From Streptomyces rhizosphaerihabitans (GTDB lineage Bacteria > Actinomycetota > Actinomycetes > Streptomycetales > Streptomycetaceae), in contig NZ_JAODTZ010000056.1 of assembly GCF_025399795.1 (NCBI RefSeq), forward strand, positions 1-64,000: a stretch of DNA of 64,000 bases. The letters run 5' to 3'. How positions within the stretch are numbered: position 1 is the stretch's first letter; each line of letters opens with the position of its first letter. The position numbers and the translations under genes were made by a program. The notes beneath the pieces were generated by a model. It worked only from the letters and a program-made list of their open reading frames with translations, had not been told where the DNA came from and did no database searches. Shown here piece after piece: positions 25,475-34,588 of the stretch.

Positions 25475-26647
25475 ATGGCAGCAGGACGACAGCGGCGCGC
25501 GGAAGCCGATACGTTCACGGCCCGGCTGAGGAAGCAATGGCACCGGGCCCGCACAGGGCTGCGCAGATCCGCTGTCGACTACTTCCGCGGGGACGGTTCG
25601 GACTGGATCGCGCTGGCCGGTCTGCTGATCACGATCCCGGTGATCGCCTCCACGACCCTGGTGAACTCGGTGTGGTGCTCGCCCTCCGCCCTGGTCCTGC
25701 CGATCGTGGCCGGCGGACTGCTGCTCCGGCCCGCCAGCCTGCTCGGGCTGTACGCGGCCGCCGCCACCGCGCTGATAGTGGAGTCCGTGAAGCTCGGCCC
25801 GTACACGGAGGGCCCGTCCAGGGTCACCCCGGGCGTGGTTCTGGTGGTCGCGGCCTGCGGCTTCTTCGGACTGCTGATCGCACAGTTCCGCAGCCGGGTG
25901 GGTGTGCCCTGGCGACGCGGCGGCACCATGCTCTTCGACCTGCGCGAACGCATCCGGGTGCAGAGCAAGCTGCCGAAGCTGCCGCTGGGCTGGCACCGCG
26001 AGATGGCGCTGCGCCCGGCGGGCGGACAGTCCTTCTCCGGGGACTTCGTCGTGGCCGCGCGGACGAACGGCGGCCGGACCCTCGAAGTCGTCCTCACGGA
26101 CGTGTCCGGCAAGGGCATGGACGCGGGTTCACGCGCCCTGCTGCTGTCCGGAGCCTTCGGCGGTCTCCTCGGCTCACTGCCGCCGCACGCCTTCCTGCCC
26201 GCCGCGAACGGCTATCTGCTGCGCCAGGACTGGGACGAGGGCTTCGCCACCTCGATCCACCTGGTGCTCGATCTCGACTCGGGCGACTACGAACTCTTCT
26301 CGGCCGGACACCCGCCGGGCCTTCAGCTCAGCGCGGGCAGCGGACGCTGGGAGGAGAAGGTGGCGGAGGGCCCCCTGCTGGGGGTGTACGACGGCGCCCA
26401 GTTCGACCCGGTGAAAGGCTCACTGCGGCCCGGGGACGTGCTGATGCTGTTCACCGACGGTCTGGTCGAAACCGCGGACCGGGACATCGTCGAGGGCATA
26501 GACCGGCTCACCGGCGCGGCCGACCGCTTTGTCGCCGGCGGGTTCCACGGTGCCGCCTGGCACCTCATCGAGGCGGTGGCCAGGGACGTCAACGACGACC
26601 GGGCCCTCCTCCTGATCTGTCGCGAGGGCCTGACCCCGGTACGCTGA
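25475..26647 (+). CDS. Membrane-anchored PP2C-type (SpoIIE) serine phosphatase
   Basis: The 390-residue protein has an N-terminal block of three or four membrane segments (residues ~45-135) and a C-terminal SpoIIE/PP2C domain: SGDFVVAARTNGG, LTDVSGKGMDAGSRALLL, SAGHPPGLQL and LLMFTDGLVETADRDI carry the metal-binding Asp and Gly residues. It should dephosphorylate Ser/Thr on a regulatory protein, often an anti-sigma factor antagonist. The ATG has only a weak Shine-Dalgarno; a TAGGGT box 9 nt upstream could make the mRNA nearly leaderless. Confidence 0.93.
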   Translation: MAAGRQRRAEADTFTARLRKQWHRARTGLRRSAVDYFRGDGSDWIALAGLLITIPVIASTTLVNSVWCSPSALVLPIVAGGLLLRPASLLGLYAAAATALIVESVKLGPYTEGPSRVTPGVVLVVAACGFFGLLIAQFRSRVGVPWRRGGTMLFDLRERIRVQSKLPKLPLGWHREMALRPAGGQSFSGDFVVAARTNGGRTLEVVLTDVSGKGMDAGSRALLLSGAFGGLLGSLPPHAFLPAANGYLLRQDWDEGFATSIHLVLDLDSGDYELFSAGHPPGLQLSAGSGRWEEKVAEGPLLGVYDGAQFDPVKGSLRPGDVLMLFTDGLVETADRDIVEGIDRLTGAADRFVAGGFHGAAWHLIEAVARDVNDDRALLLICREGLTPVR

Positions 26648-26709
26648 CCGCGCCCCACGGATTTCGGCAACGCGGCGGCAGCGGCCCGTACCGAGGAGAC
26701 ACTGATCGC

Positions 26710-27165
26710 GTGACGCAACCTCCCCTGACCCTGGCCGAAGTCGAAGCGCTCGCCCGCGCGGCGCACGCCGCCCAGACCGACAAGGCCGGCCGGCCGTACG
26801 CCGAGCACCTCCAAGCCGTGGCGGACGGCGTCCGCGAGCGCGGTGGCGACGACGACCAGATAGCGGCAGCCTGGCTGCACGACGCCGTCGAGGACGACGC
26901 CCTCTCCGAGGACTGGCTGAACGAAGCCGCGCTGACCCCTGGTACGAAGGACATCGTGCTGGCGCTCACCAAACAGGACGGCGAGTCCCCGGAGTCGTAC
27001 GCACGACGCATCCGCACCACACGGGGCGCCCTGCTGGTCAAGGCGTCCGACCTGGCGCACAACGCCGACCCGGGCCGCCTCGCGGTCCTCGACGAGCACA
27101 CCCGGGCCCGCCTGACGAAGAAGTACACGACGATGCGGACCCTGCTCGGGCTGCCGCCGAGCTGA
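26710..27165 (+). CDS. HD-domain phosphohydrolase (SpoT/MESH1-like)
   Basis: The 151-residue protein from GTG 26710 contains the HD signature AAWLHDAVEDDALSEDWL with earlier AAHAAQTDKAG and later LLVKASDLAHNAD, as in the hydrolase half of RelA/SpoT proteins and small MESH1-like enzymes. It may cleave a nucleotide such as ppGpp, but this is inference from the family. It follows the phosphatase gene by 62 bases on the same strand, so co-transcription is likely. Confidence 0.9.
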   Translation: MTQPPLTLAEVEALARAAHAAQTDKAGRPYAEHLQAVADGVRERGGDDDQIAAAWLHDAVEDDALSEDWLNEAALTPGTKDIVLALTKQDGESPESYARRIRTTRGALLVKASDLAHNADPGRLAVLDEHTRARLTKKYTTMRTLLGLPPS

Positions 27166-27234
27166 ACGCGGTGCCTTCCACCGTCTTCCGCCGGTGTGCA
27201 CCGCCGTCCACTGTCCTCCGCGTGAGCCTGCGCC

Positions 27235-27273
27235 GAAGAGGGCGGACCCGGAATCTGCGGGCCCGCCCTCTTC
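27235..27273. terminator. Bidirectional hairpin terminator
   Basis: Arms GAAGAGGGCGG and CCGCCCTCTTC with an inner CCC/GGG pairing lie between convergent genes. Confidence 0.8.
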
Positions 27274-27305
27274 GTGTGCCGATCGGCCGGTCATGAACCG
27301 GCCGG

Positions 27306-28520
27306 TTATGCGTTGGCCGGCTGCGCCTCGGCCGGCCGGGCGGCGGGTCGCACGTTGCCCTTCGCCCGCTCCCGGGCGGCTTCCGCCGGGTCCTCCTTGA
27401 ACGCCCACGCCATCTTCGGCTCCATCGCGAAGCGGAAGATCCGCTGGACGGGCCGCGTGCACAGGACGGTGATGAGCGCGGCCGCGGCGACCGTCAGGAC
27501 GGTCTCGCCGAGCGGATTGCGCACCCACCCTTCGTCGAACCAGCCCCCGTACGCGAACGCCTTGATGACCAAGCCGTGCAGCAGATAGCCGTACAGCGTG
27601 CCCGCGCCGAGCGCCGTGAACCAGAACGTGCGCCGCGGCACCCAGGCGAAGAAGCACGCGGTGAGCACCAGCGAGCAGCCGTAGAGCGCGAGCGTCATGA
27701 CGACACCCGCCCACCAGGGGGCACCCATCTCCTGTGCGCTGTCGCGGTGGTAGAACCAGGCGATGTTCATCCGGGGCGCCGCCCAGTAGCCCACGACGAG
27801 CGCCGCGGCCAGGATCGGCACCGCCAGGACGCGCACCTCACGGCGGCGCGCCAGCTGGAAGTGCTCGGGCTTCATGGACAGGCCGAGGACGAAGAACGGC
27901 AGGTACTGCAGCACCCGTTGGAGGTCCAGATCGTCACCGATCTCCGGTGAGACGGACGCGATCAGGCCGAGGCACAGGGTGAGCGGAAGCGGCCAGCGGA
28001 CCAGCTTCCACAGGGGGGTCGTGAGCCGCCAGACGAAGAGCGCGGCCAGGAACCAGGTGAGGTACCAGGGGTCGAGCAGGCTGACCGACAGGTCCGAGCC
28101 GCCGACCCAGCGGCTGAAGAGGGAGTACGCCGTCTCGAAGAGGACATACGGTACGACGACGCCGGTGACCAGCCGCTTCAGACGGTCGGGACGCATGTCG
28201 AAGCTGCGCGAGAAGTAGCCGGAGATGATGACGAAGGCCGGCATGTGGAAGGCGTACACGACCATGTACAGCGCTTCCAGGAAGCGGCTCTGGCTCTTCA
28301 GCGGATCCCACACATGACCCATGGCCACGAGCACGATCGCCAGGTACTTGGCGTTGTCGAAGAAGGCGTCGCGCTGTTTGGCGGACTTGCCGCCCGGTGC
28401 GGCGGCGACGGCCGCCGCAGGCGTCCGGGGGGAGCGAGGGCCCGGCAATCCGTCCGCGGGCCGCTCGGCCGGCGGGAGCGGCGATCCGTGGTGGCCGTGG
28501 GGTCGGGGCGAGTTGGTCAC
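27306..28520 (-). CDS. Membrane acyltransferase (acyltransferase 3 / fucose 4-O-acetylase-like)
   Basis: The 404-residue integral membrane protein has about ten membrane segments and the family start RDAFFDNAKYLAIVLVAMGHVW, followed by FHMPAFVIISGYFSRSF. Such enzymes O-acetylate sugars or cell-surface polymers using cytoplasmic acetyl-CoA. The N-terminal ~50 residues are disordered and Pro-rich, and the C-terminus carries an Ala-rich basic tail. GTG 28520 with GGAGG is chosen over a TTG 15 bases upstream. A good promoter lies ~85 bases before it. Confidence 0.9.
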   Translation of the reverse strand: MTNSPRPHGHHGSPLPPAERPADGLPGPRSPRTPAAAVAAAPGGKSAKQRDAFFDNAKYLAIVLVAMGHVWDPLKSQSRFLEALYMVVYAFHMPAFVIISGYFSRSFDMRPDRLKRLVTGVVVPYVLFETAYSLFSRWVGGSDLSVSLLDPWYLTWFLAALFVWRLTTPLWKLVRWPLPLTLCLGLIASVSPEIGDDLDLQRVLQYLPFFVLGLSMKPEHFQLARRREVRVLAVPILAAALVVGYWAAPRMNIAWFYHRDSAQEMGAPWWAGVVMTLALYGCSLVLTACFFAWVPRRTFWFTALGAGTLYGYLLHGLVIKAFAYGGWFDEGWVRNPLGETVLTVAAAALITVLCTRPVQRIFRFAMEPKMAWAFKEDPAEAARERAKGNVRPAARPAEAQPANA

Positions 28521-28604
28521 AGGCCCTCCCGCCAAGAACTCCGGGAGACGATTCTGGACCTCGCTGCGCGTATGGGGGGCGTGGCGGCGTGGAACATCTG
28601 AGGC

Positions 28605-28633
28605 ACCTTAGCGTTGTCAGCACGTTCTCGTAA
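28605..28633 (-). promoter_or_regulatory. Promoter of the acyltransferase gene
   Basis: On the minus strand TTACGA (28628-28633), a 17-base spacer and TAAGGT (28605-28610). Confidence 0.5.
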
Positions 28634-29166
28634 AACGCTCGAACTCATTCCTGCTTATCGTCTGCGCCTACCCCGGATTCGGAGATGTGTGCCTGTCGAT
28701 CCGCAGATGGTTCCGTAATGGATTCGCTTACCGGCAGCGAGCGTTCTGTCCCGCTTCGTCGTGACTAAGCGGTGCATAGTGCCCGAAGGCGACTCCTAGG
28801 ATATGTCCGGTTCGATGGACTTCGGTCGCCCGTGCTCCGTGCTCGCGTTGTGCCTGCGGCGGCGATTTGAATTACCCGCGAACAGGATGTGTGGACATGG
28901 CAACGGTCGTCGTGAATTCGCTCCCCGGGCGCCTTCTCGAATTGCGGTGCGGGGCAGTGCGGTTGACGTGTTTCCGCGGTGCCGGGGGAGGGCGGTGCGC
29001 CACTGCTCCGGTGGGGCGCCGGCTCACGCCCGGGTCCGCCGCCGGCCGACGATGCGTCACCTGTCGCATACGAGTGGCCGGTTGGTGGCACGATGGTTCT
29101 GGCGGGGGTGTGCGGGGCTGCACCTCCGGGCCGGGAGAGCGGACCGACCGTAGGGTGTGATCAGTT
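28634..29166. other. 533-base stretch without a convincing gene
   Basis: The first ~250 bases are less GC-rich than the surroundings. Short frames exist on both strands (for example an ATG at 28897 with a Cys-rich product), but none has family similarity, and the third-position GC bias is weak. A TAGGGT box at its right end may serve the small membrane-protein gene. Confidence 0.6.
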
Positions 29167-29361
29167 GTGGCCATTTCGCTGTCAGTGGTGCTGCTGTTGG
29201 CGATCATCCTCGTGGTGCTGATCCGAGGAGGATCTATCAAGGCGGGACCTGCCATCGTCGCGGTGCTCTTCGGCTTCTTTCTCGCGTCGACCGGTATGGC
29301 TCCGTCCATCAACCGGTTTCTCGATTCGATAGCGCAGACCATCAACTCGATCAGCTTCTGA
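29167..29361 (+). CDS. Small membrane protein, conserved in streptomycetes
   Basis: A 64-residue protein starting at GTG 29167 (AISLSVVLLLAIILVVLIRGG) with two membrane segments split by a short KAGPA loop and a C-terminal amphipathic stretch (SINRFLDSIAQTINSI). I do not recognise a function. A TAGGGT -10-like box ends about 10 nt before the start, and there is no Shine-Dalgarno, so it may be leaderless. The strong hydrophobicity and codon bias support a real gene. Confidence 0.72.
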   Translation: MAISLSVVLLLAIILVVLIRGGSIKAGPAIVAVLFGFFLASTGMAPSINRFLDSIAQTINSISF

Positions 29362-29509
29362 ACGGGACGCGGCGCAAGAGGCCCATCACCGGGCCGCGGA
29401 CGCGTGCGGGATGCGCGGCGCAGTCTGCGCCGGGCACGCGTCACCGGCTCCGCGCGCCGGTCGCGCACTCCACTGCGCCCGAAACTCCGCGCTCGAAGGA
29501 GCGGTCGTC

Positions 29510-29947
29510 ATGACGAGGGTCCGCCACAACGTCCGCGCGGTCCTGCGCGACGACGGTCATCTGGTGTTCCTGCGTCGCGAGTGGCCCGGCGGTACCCCTT
29601 ACTGCACCACCGTCGGCGGCGGTGTCGAGCCGTACGACGCCGGCCTGGAGGCGGCCCTGCGCCGCGAGGTCATGGAAGAGATCGGCGCCACCATCGGCCC
29701 GGCCGTCGAGTTCCTGACCCTGACCGAACCGGGCGAGCGGACGACCGTCGTACGGCACTACTTCCGCGCCGACGTTCTGGACATGGACCCGAACCGCCGG
29801 AGCGGCCCCGAACCCGACGACCCCGACACGGGCGACTTCTCGGCCGTCCGGGTCGCACCGGAGGCGTCGGCCCTGGCGGCCCTCGGACTCCAGCCGCCCG
29901 AACTCGCCGCCCACCTGCATGAACATCTGGGGTCCTGGCGCGACTGA
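29510..29947 (+). CDS. NUDIX hydrolase
   Basis: A 145-residue protein with the Nudix box GGGVEPYDAGLEAALRREVM-EEIGA (one residue longer than the canonical spacing), which coordinates magnesium for pyrophosphate cleavage. The substrate is unknown; small family members act on NTPs or nucleotide sugars. The ATG at 29510 has AAGGAG 9 nt upstream. It is followed by a terminator shared with the convergent lipoprotein gene. Confidence 0.9.
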   Translation: MTRVRHNVRAVLRDDGHLVFLRREWPGGTPYCTTVGGGVEPYDAGLEAALRREVMEEIGATIGPAVEFLTLTEPGERTTVVRHYFRADVLDMDPNRRSGPEPDDPDTGDFSAVRVAPEASALAALGLQPPELAAHLHEHLGSWRD

Positions 29948-29999
29948 CGACCGACGCCGGCCAACCCCTCCGCACGAACCCGGACGAGGCCCGTTTGCG

Positions 30000-30036
30000 G
30001 CGCCGAACAGGCGTGAGGCCCACGCTTGTTCGGCGC
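30000..30036. terminator. Bidirectional hairpin terminator
   Basis: Arms GCGCCGAACA(G)GCGTG and CACGC(T)TGTTCGGCGC flank a short loop between the NUDIX and lipoprotein genes. Confidence 0.8.
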
Positions 30037-30041
30037 AGGTC

Positions 30042-30575
30042 TCAGCGGTAGTCCTCCGGGTGGCCCTGCATCCAGGTATTGATCCTGTCCCTCGTTCCGG
30101 TGAGCAGGGCCTGGTGCTTCTTGAGGTTCCCGAAGGATCTGTCGCCGCCCAGTTCGGCCCGCAGTTCCGCGATCCACGCGAGGGGTTCCTTGAAGTGTCC
30201 AGGGCCTTGCGGGTCGGCTTTCATCGACTCGTCGAGGCTGCTGAGCTCATCGAGCACCCGCCCCAGGAAGTACTCGCAGTTCCCCGGAGTCGTGCACCCG
30301 TCGTTGTAGGTGGCCTGAAGCCGGGCGAACACGTCGCGGACCTTCTCGACTCCCGGTGTCGGTTCCGCGGTGACTCCCGGTGTCGGTTCTGCCGTACTCG
30401 GGGCGGGCGGCTGTCCGGTCGCCGATGCCGATGCCGTAGTGCGGACATCGCCGACCGGCGACTCCACGTCGCTCGAATTCGTGCCCGGACTGCCGGAACA
30501 GGAGAGCAGCAGTGACGCCAGGGCCACGAGGAGCGTGGGGGCGCCGAGAGTGTGCCGTGCGCGCAAATTGATCAT
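30042..30575 (-). CDS. Putative lipoprotein of unknown function
   Basis: A 177-residue protein with a signal peptide and lipobox (LVALASLLLSC, acylated Cys ~26). A Ser/Thr/Pro-rich linker contains a duplicated AEPTPGV, and a ~100-residue helical domain follows (VRDVFARLQATYNDGC) with two Cys (GCTTPGNC). I do not recognise the domain. It lies next to tRNA-Gly but shows no link to it. Confidence 0.75.
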   Translation of the reverse strand: MINLRARHTLGAPTLLVALASLLLSCSGSPGTNSSDVESPVGDVRTTASASATGQPPAPSTAEPTPGVTAEPTPGVEKVRDVFARLQATYNDGCTTPGNCEYFLGRVLDELSSLDESMKADPQGPGHFKEPLAWIAELRAELGGDRSFGNLKKHQALLTGTRDRINTWMQGHPEDYR

Positions 30576-30700
30576 GCCGCGTACGACTCCTCAGCGAGCT
30601 CACTGGTTGCGCCGCCTGTCGGAACCGCGACGCATTTCCATCGGCGCAGGTACGCCACCGGGCGTGCAGGGGATCAAGAAAAGGAGTTCAGAAGCCCAAC

Positions 30701-30776
30701 GGGCACGGAGCGGGCACGGAGCGGGCACGGAGCGGGCACGGAGCGGGCACGGAGCGGGCACGGAGCGGGCACGGAG
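30701..30776. repeat. 11-bp perfect tandem repeat, about 7 copies
   Basis: The unit GGGCACGGAGC is repeated without error. It lies between the lipoprotein gene and tRNA-Gly in non-coding DNA. There are no spacers, so it is not a CRISPR array. Confidence 0.95.
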
Positions 30777-30803
30777 GGCTGATCGGAGCCCCGGAAACGA
30801 CTC

Positions 30804-30840
30804 AGGGCCAGGCAGAGAATCCAACCTCTGGCCTGGCCCT
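30804..30840. terminator. Hairpin downstream of tRNA-Gly
   Basis: Arms AGGGCCAGGC(AGAG) and CTCTGGCCTGGCCCT pair with one bulge, 12 bases past the 3' end of the minus-strand tRNA. Confidence 0.7.
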
Positions 30841-30851
30841 ACGTCATATGG

Positions 30852-30922
30852 AGCGGGCGACGGGAATCGAACCCGCGTAGCTAGTTTGGAAGACTAGTGC
30901 TCTACCATTGAGCTACGCCCGC
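30852..30922 (-). tRNA. tRNA-Gly (anticodon TCC)
   Basis: Read on the minus strand it forms a complete cloverleaf: acceptor GCGGGCG/CGCCCGC, D arm GCTCAATGGTAGAGC, anticodon loop CTTCCAA (TCC at 30888-30890), T loop GGTTCGATTCC. A CC follows the discriminator but no encoded A completes CCA. Confidence 0.97.
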
Positions 30923-31072
30923 ACAGGGTGCGCCGCAGGTCAGCGACCGCGGCACAGATGCATCGTAGCGGGTCGACAGCCCACATCGCACACCCCGTTC
31001 CCGCACGCGTCGACGCTCGCGAAATGCGGCAGCCACGCTGCCTGCGGGCATGTACCCTACGTGTCGCACCGA

Positions 31073-31149
31073 CGGGGTGTGGCGCAGCTTGGTAGCGCGT
31101 CCGCTTTGGGAGCGGAAGGCCGTGGGTTCAAATCCCGCCACCCCGACCA
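31073..31149 (+). tRNA. tRNA-Pro (anticodon TGG)
   Basis: A complete cloverleaf: acceptor CGGGGTG/CACCCCG, D arm GCGCAGCTTGGTAGCGC, anticodon loop CTTTGGGA with TGG, T loop GGTTCAAATCC, and an encoded CCA end. Confidence 0.97.
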
Positions 31150-31349
31150 CCGGCACGACCCGCCAGGGATCCGCCCGGACAAGATCACCTTTTGGGGCGT
31201 GTACCGCCTGCGGTTACTATGCAAGCTGCGTGCCCGTATGTCTGCAGTGTTACGTCTCTCAAGGGCCGTGAATCCGCCCAAGGCTCTGCCCGACCGGCAG
31301 CAGCACGCAGCAGAACCCCCCAAGAAGTCAGCCACAAGGAGACCGAACC

Positions 31350-32747
31350 GTGAAGAGCGCCGTGGAGACCCTGAACCCGACTCGGGTTCGGCTCACTGTC
31401 GAGGTGCCCTTCGAGGAGCTCAAGGACAGCCTCGACGCGGCGTACAAGAAGATCAACCAGCAGGTCACGGTGAAGGGGTTCCGGAAGGGCAAGATCCCGG
31501 CGCGCATCATCGACCAGCGGTTCGGTCGAGGCGCCGTGCTCGAAGAGGCCGTCAATGACGCGCTCCCGAAGTTCTACACCGAAGCGGTCAACGAGGCTGA
31601 GCTGAATGTCCTCGGACAGCCTGAGGTCGACATCACCGAGCTGAAGGACGGCGAGACGCTGAACTTCACCGCCGAGGTCGACGTCCGCCCGACCATCGAG
31701 ATCCCGGACTACTCCGGTATCGAGGTCGAGGTCGACGCCATCGAGGTGAGCGACGAGGACGTCGAGAAGGCCGTCGCCGACCTGCGCGAGCGCTTCGCCT
31801 CGACCTCCCCGGTCGAGCGCGCCGCCCAGGACGACGACGTCGTCACCCTCGACCTCGCGGCCAAGGTCGACGGAGAGGTCCTGGAGGACGGTGTCGCCGA
31901 CGGTGTCTCGTACACCATCGGTTCCGGCGAGCTCCTCGACGGCATCGACGAGGCCGTGAAGGGCCTGGAGGCCGGTGGCGAGACCACCTTCACCTCCGAG
32001 CTCAAGGGCGGCTCCGCCGCCGGCAAGGCGGCCGAGGTCACCGTCAAGGTCACCCAGGTCGCCGCCCGTGAACTGCCCGAGCTGGACGACGAGTTCGCGC
32101 AGCTCGCCTCCGAGTTCGACACCCTCGACGAGCTCAAGGCGGACAGCCGCAAGCGCCTCGAGAACATGAAGCAGTACGACCAGGCCACGCAGGCCCAGGA
32201 GCGCGTCCTGGAGAAGCTGCTCGAGCTGGTCGAGGTGCCCGTCCCCGAGAAGCTGCTCGAGGACGAGATCAACACCCGCAAGCACAACCTCGAGCACCAC
32301 CAGCTCGGCCAGATGGGCCTCGACCTCGCGAAGTACCTGGAGATCCAGGGCAAGACCGAGGAAGAGTTCGACGCCGAGACCAAGGAAGCCGCGGTCAAGG
32401 GCATCAAGACGCAGTTCGTCCTTGACGAGCTCGTCAACAAGGAGAAGCTGAACGTCAACCAGGAGGAGCTCACCGAGCACCTCATGCGACGCGCCGCCTC
32501 CTCCGGCATGTCCCCCGACCAGTTCGCCCAGGCTGTCGTCGAGGGCGGCCAGGTCCCGATGCTCGTCGGCGAGGTAGCCCGCGGCAAGGCCCTCGCGGTC
32601 GTCGTCGAGGCCGCCACGGTCAAGGACACCAACGGCGAGGTCGTCGACCTCGACGACGAGGAGGACGAGACGGCCGCGGCCGCCGACGACTCCGAGACCA
32701 CCGAGGGCGCCACCGAGGCCGAGGCCGAGGACAAGCCCGAGGCCTGA
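31350..32747 (+). CDS. tig: Trigger factor (ribosome-associated chaperone, peptidyl-prolyl isomerase)
   Basis: The 465-residue chaperone has the ribosome-binding tail region (VPFEELKDSLDAAYKKINQQ) with the signature GFRKGKIP near 46, a PPIase domain (~155-235, VERAAQDDDVVTLDLAAK) and a helical C-terminal substrate cradle. The last ~40 residues are highly acidic (DDEEDETAAAADD), common in actinobacteria. GTG 31350 is preceded by AAGGAGA. It is immediately upstream of clpP1P2, a conserved arrangement that couples folding and proteolysis. Confidence 0.97.
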   Translation: MKSAVETLNPTRVRLTVEVPFEELKDSLDAAYKKINQQVTVKGFRKGKIPARIIDQRFGRGAVLEEAVNDALPKFYTEAVNEAELNVLGQPEVDITELKDGETLNFTAEVDVRPTIEIPDYSGIEVEVDAIEVSDEDVEKAVADLRERFASTSPVERAAQDDDVVTLDLAAKVDGEVLEDGVADGVSYTIGSGELLDGIDEAVKGLEAGGETTFTSELKGGSAAGKAAEVTVKVTQVAARELPELDDEFAQLASEFDTLDELKADSRKRLENMKQYDQATQAQERVLEKLLELVEVPVPEKLLEDEINTRKHNLEHHQLGQMGLDLAKYLEIQGKTEEEFDAETKEAAVKGIKTQFVLDELVNKEKLNVNQEELTEHLMRRAASSGMSPDQFAQAVVEGGQVPMLVGEVARGKALAVVVEAATVKDTNGEVVDLDDEEDETAAAADDSETTEGATEAEAEDKPEA

Positions 32748-32764
32748 TCGCCTCACTTGTACGC

Positions 32765-32804
32765 CTGACGGGCCCCCGGGAACTTGTTCCCGGGGGCCCG
32801 TCAG
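32765..32804 (+). terminator. Strong terminator after tig
   Basis: Nineteen-base perfect arms (CTGACGGGCCCCCGGGAAC and complement) with a two-base centre begin 17 bases after the tig stop. Confidence 0.9.
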
Positions 32805-32966
32805 CTGTTCAGGGGCGCGGGGAACTGCGCGAGCGACCCCCACTGCGCCGCAGCCGCGCTCCTGGCCCCTGGTGCCCCGACGGGTGCGGCTTTTCGAGGG
32901 TGCGCGCTGCCGACCCGCACCCGTGAAAGAGGGCGCCCGGAACCCCGGTCGAGCCAGCGCAGCGCA

Positions 32967-32982
32967 TGCGCTCACAGCGAAC
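32967..32982 (-). promoter_or_regulatory. Candidate ClgR operator upstream of clpP1
   Basis: On the minus strand GTTCGCTGTGAGCGC resembles the streptomycete ClgR site, reported as GTTCGCY-N5-GCG, but with a four-base gap. It lies in the 345-base gap between the tig terminator and clpP1, which holds no other gene. ClgR activates clpP1P2 in Streptomyces. Confidence 0.35.
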
Positions 32983-33149
32983 AGTTCCCTCTGCGGGATT
33001 CCCCGGAGGGACCCGCGCGTTAGGGTCCATGAATACGAGGGCAGGGGAGTCTCCGGACGCCGTCGAGAGGCGGCGCGGAACCCGGGGTCCCAGGCCCTGC
33101 AGAAGACGTGAGACGGCCCGGCGCCGTCGCAAGACGAGCAGGTGGATAC

Positions 33150-33767
33150 GTGACGAATCTGATGCCCACAGCTGCCGGCGACCCTATCGGTGGTGGCCTC
33201 GGCGACCAGGTCTACAACCGACTGCTCGGCGAGCGGATCATCTTCCTCGGCCAGGCGGTCGACGATGACATCGCCAACAAGATCACGGCGCAGCTGCTGC
33301 TCCTTGCCTCCGACCCGGACAAGGACATTTACCTTTACATCAACAGCCCCGGCGGATCGATCACGGCCGGCATGGCGATCTACGACACCATGCAGTACAT
33401 CAAGAACGACGTGGTGACGATCGCCATGGGCATGGCGGCCTCGATGGGCCAGTTCCTGCTCAGCGCAGGTACCCCCGGCAAGCGCTTCGCCCTGCCGAAC
33501 GCCGAGATCCTGATCCACCAGCCCTCCGCGGGTCTCGCGGGCTCCGCGTCGGACATCAAGATCCACGCCGAGCGGCTGCTGCACACCAAGAAGCGGATGG
33601 CGGAGCTGACCTCCTTCCACACCGGTCAGACCGTCGAGCAGATCACTCGTGACTCGGACCGCGACCGCTGGTTCGACCCGATCGAGGCCAAGCAGTACGG
33701 CCTCATCGACGACATCATGCCCACCGCTGCCGGAATGCCGGGCGGCGGCGGCACCGGGGCGGCGTAA
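33150..33767 (+). CDS. clpP1: ATP-dependent Clp protease proteolytic subunit ClpP1
   Basis: The 205-residue serine protease subunit forms the proteolytic chamber with ClpP2. The catalytic triad is Ser98 (GMAASMGQ), His123 (LIHQPSAG) and Asp172 (RDRWF); the oligomer-sensing INSPGGS loop is intact. GTG 33150 with AGGTGG 6 nt upstream gives the usual N-terminus VTNLMPTAAG. The near match to S. coelicolor ClpP1 as I remember it supports the genus. The first gene of the clpP1-clpP2 operon. Confidence 0.97.
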   Translation: MTNLMPTAAGDPIGGGLGDQVYNRLLGERIIFLGQAVDDDIANKITAQLLLLASDPDKDIYLYINSPGGSITAGMAIYDTMQYIKNDVVTIAMGMAASMGQFLLSAGTPGKRFALPNAEILIHQPSAGLAGSASDIKIHAERLLHTKKRMAELTSFHTGQTVEQITRDSDRDRWFDPIEAKQYGLIDDIMPTAAGMPGGGGTGAA

Positions 33768-33883
33768 GCCCCTCCAGCGCCCCCGAGAGCGGCGCAGGGC
33801 CCCTTCCCGCCCCCGGGTGGCGCCGGGCCCCCAGCGTGCTCTCAGCCGACCGCTCAGCCCTTTCAGGTTTTTCAGGAGACACA

Positions 33884-34564
33884 GTGAACGACTTCCCCGG
33901 CAGCGGCCTCTTCGCCCGCACGCAGGCCGAGTACACCGGTCCTCGCGCGGAGTCCCGCTACGTCATCCCGCGCTTCGTCGAGCGCACCTCGCAGGGCGTG
34001 CGTGAGTACGACCCGTACGCGAAGCTGTTCGAGGAGCGCGTGATCTTCCTCGGCGTGCAGATCGACGACGCCTCCGCCAACGACGTCATGGCGCAGCTGC
34101 TGTGCCTGGAGTCGATGGACCCCGACCGTGACATCTCGGTCTACATCAACAGCCCCGGTGGCTCGTTCACGGCCCTCACGGCCATTTACGACACGATGCA
34201 GTTCGTGAAGCCGGATGTTCAGACGGTCTGCATGGGGCAGGCCGCCTCGGCCGCCGCGATCCTGCTGGCCGCCGGAACCCCGGGCAAGCGCATGGCACTT
34301 CCGAACGCCCGTGTGCTGATCCACCAGCCGTACAGCGAGACCGGCCGCGGGCAGGTCTCGGACCTCGAGATCGCGGCGAACGAAATCCTCCGGATGCGCG
34401 CGCAGCTGGAAGACATGCTGGCCAAGCACTCGACCACGCCGATCGAGAAGATCCGCGAGGACATCGAGCGCGACAAGATCCTCACGGCCGAGGACGCCCT
34501 GGCGTACGGCCTGATCGACCAGATCATTTCCACCCGGAAAATGAACAACTCCGCGGTCGTGTGA
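33884..34564 (+). CDS. clpP2: ATP-dependent Clp protease proteolytic subunit ClpP2
   Basis: The 226-residue partner of ClpP1 has Ser122 (GQAASAAA), His147 (LIHQPYSE) and Asp197 (IERDK). The N-terminal extension FARTQAEYTGPRAESRYVIP is typical of actinobacterial ClpP2. GTG 33884 is preceded by CAGGAGA. The gap of 116 bases to clpP1 holds no obvious terminator, so the two are co-transcribed. Confidence 0.97.
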   Translation: MNDFPGSGLFARTQAEYTGPRAESRYVIPRFVERTSQGVREYDPYAKLFEERVIFLGVQIDDASANDVMAQLLCLESMDPDRDISVYINSPGGSFTALTAIYDTMQFVKPDVQTVCMGQAASAAAILLAAGTPGKRMALPNARVLIHQPYSETGRGQVSDLEIAANEILRMRAQLEDMLAKHSTTPIEKIREDIERDKILTAEDALAYGLIDQIISTRKMNNSAVV

Positions 34565-34588
34565 CGTATCGCTGTATCGTCTGCCGCT

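Noticed and set aside
28872..29468. Minus-strand open frame of ~200 codons crossing the small membrane-protein gene
   Set aside because: The composition is unbiased, there is no start signal, and it is antisense to the hydrophobic protein at 29167.
30701..30776. Possible CRISPR array
   Set aside because: The units are 11 bases and directly adjacent without spacers, and no cas gene is present.
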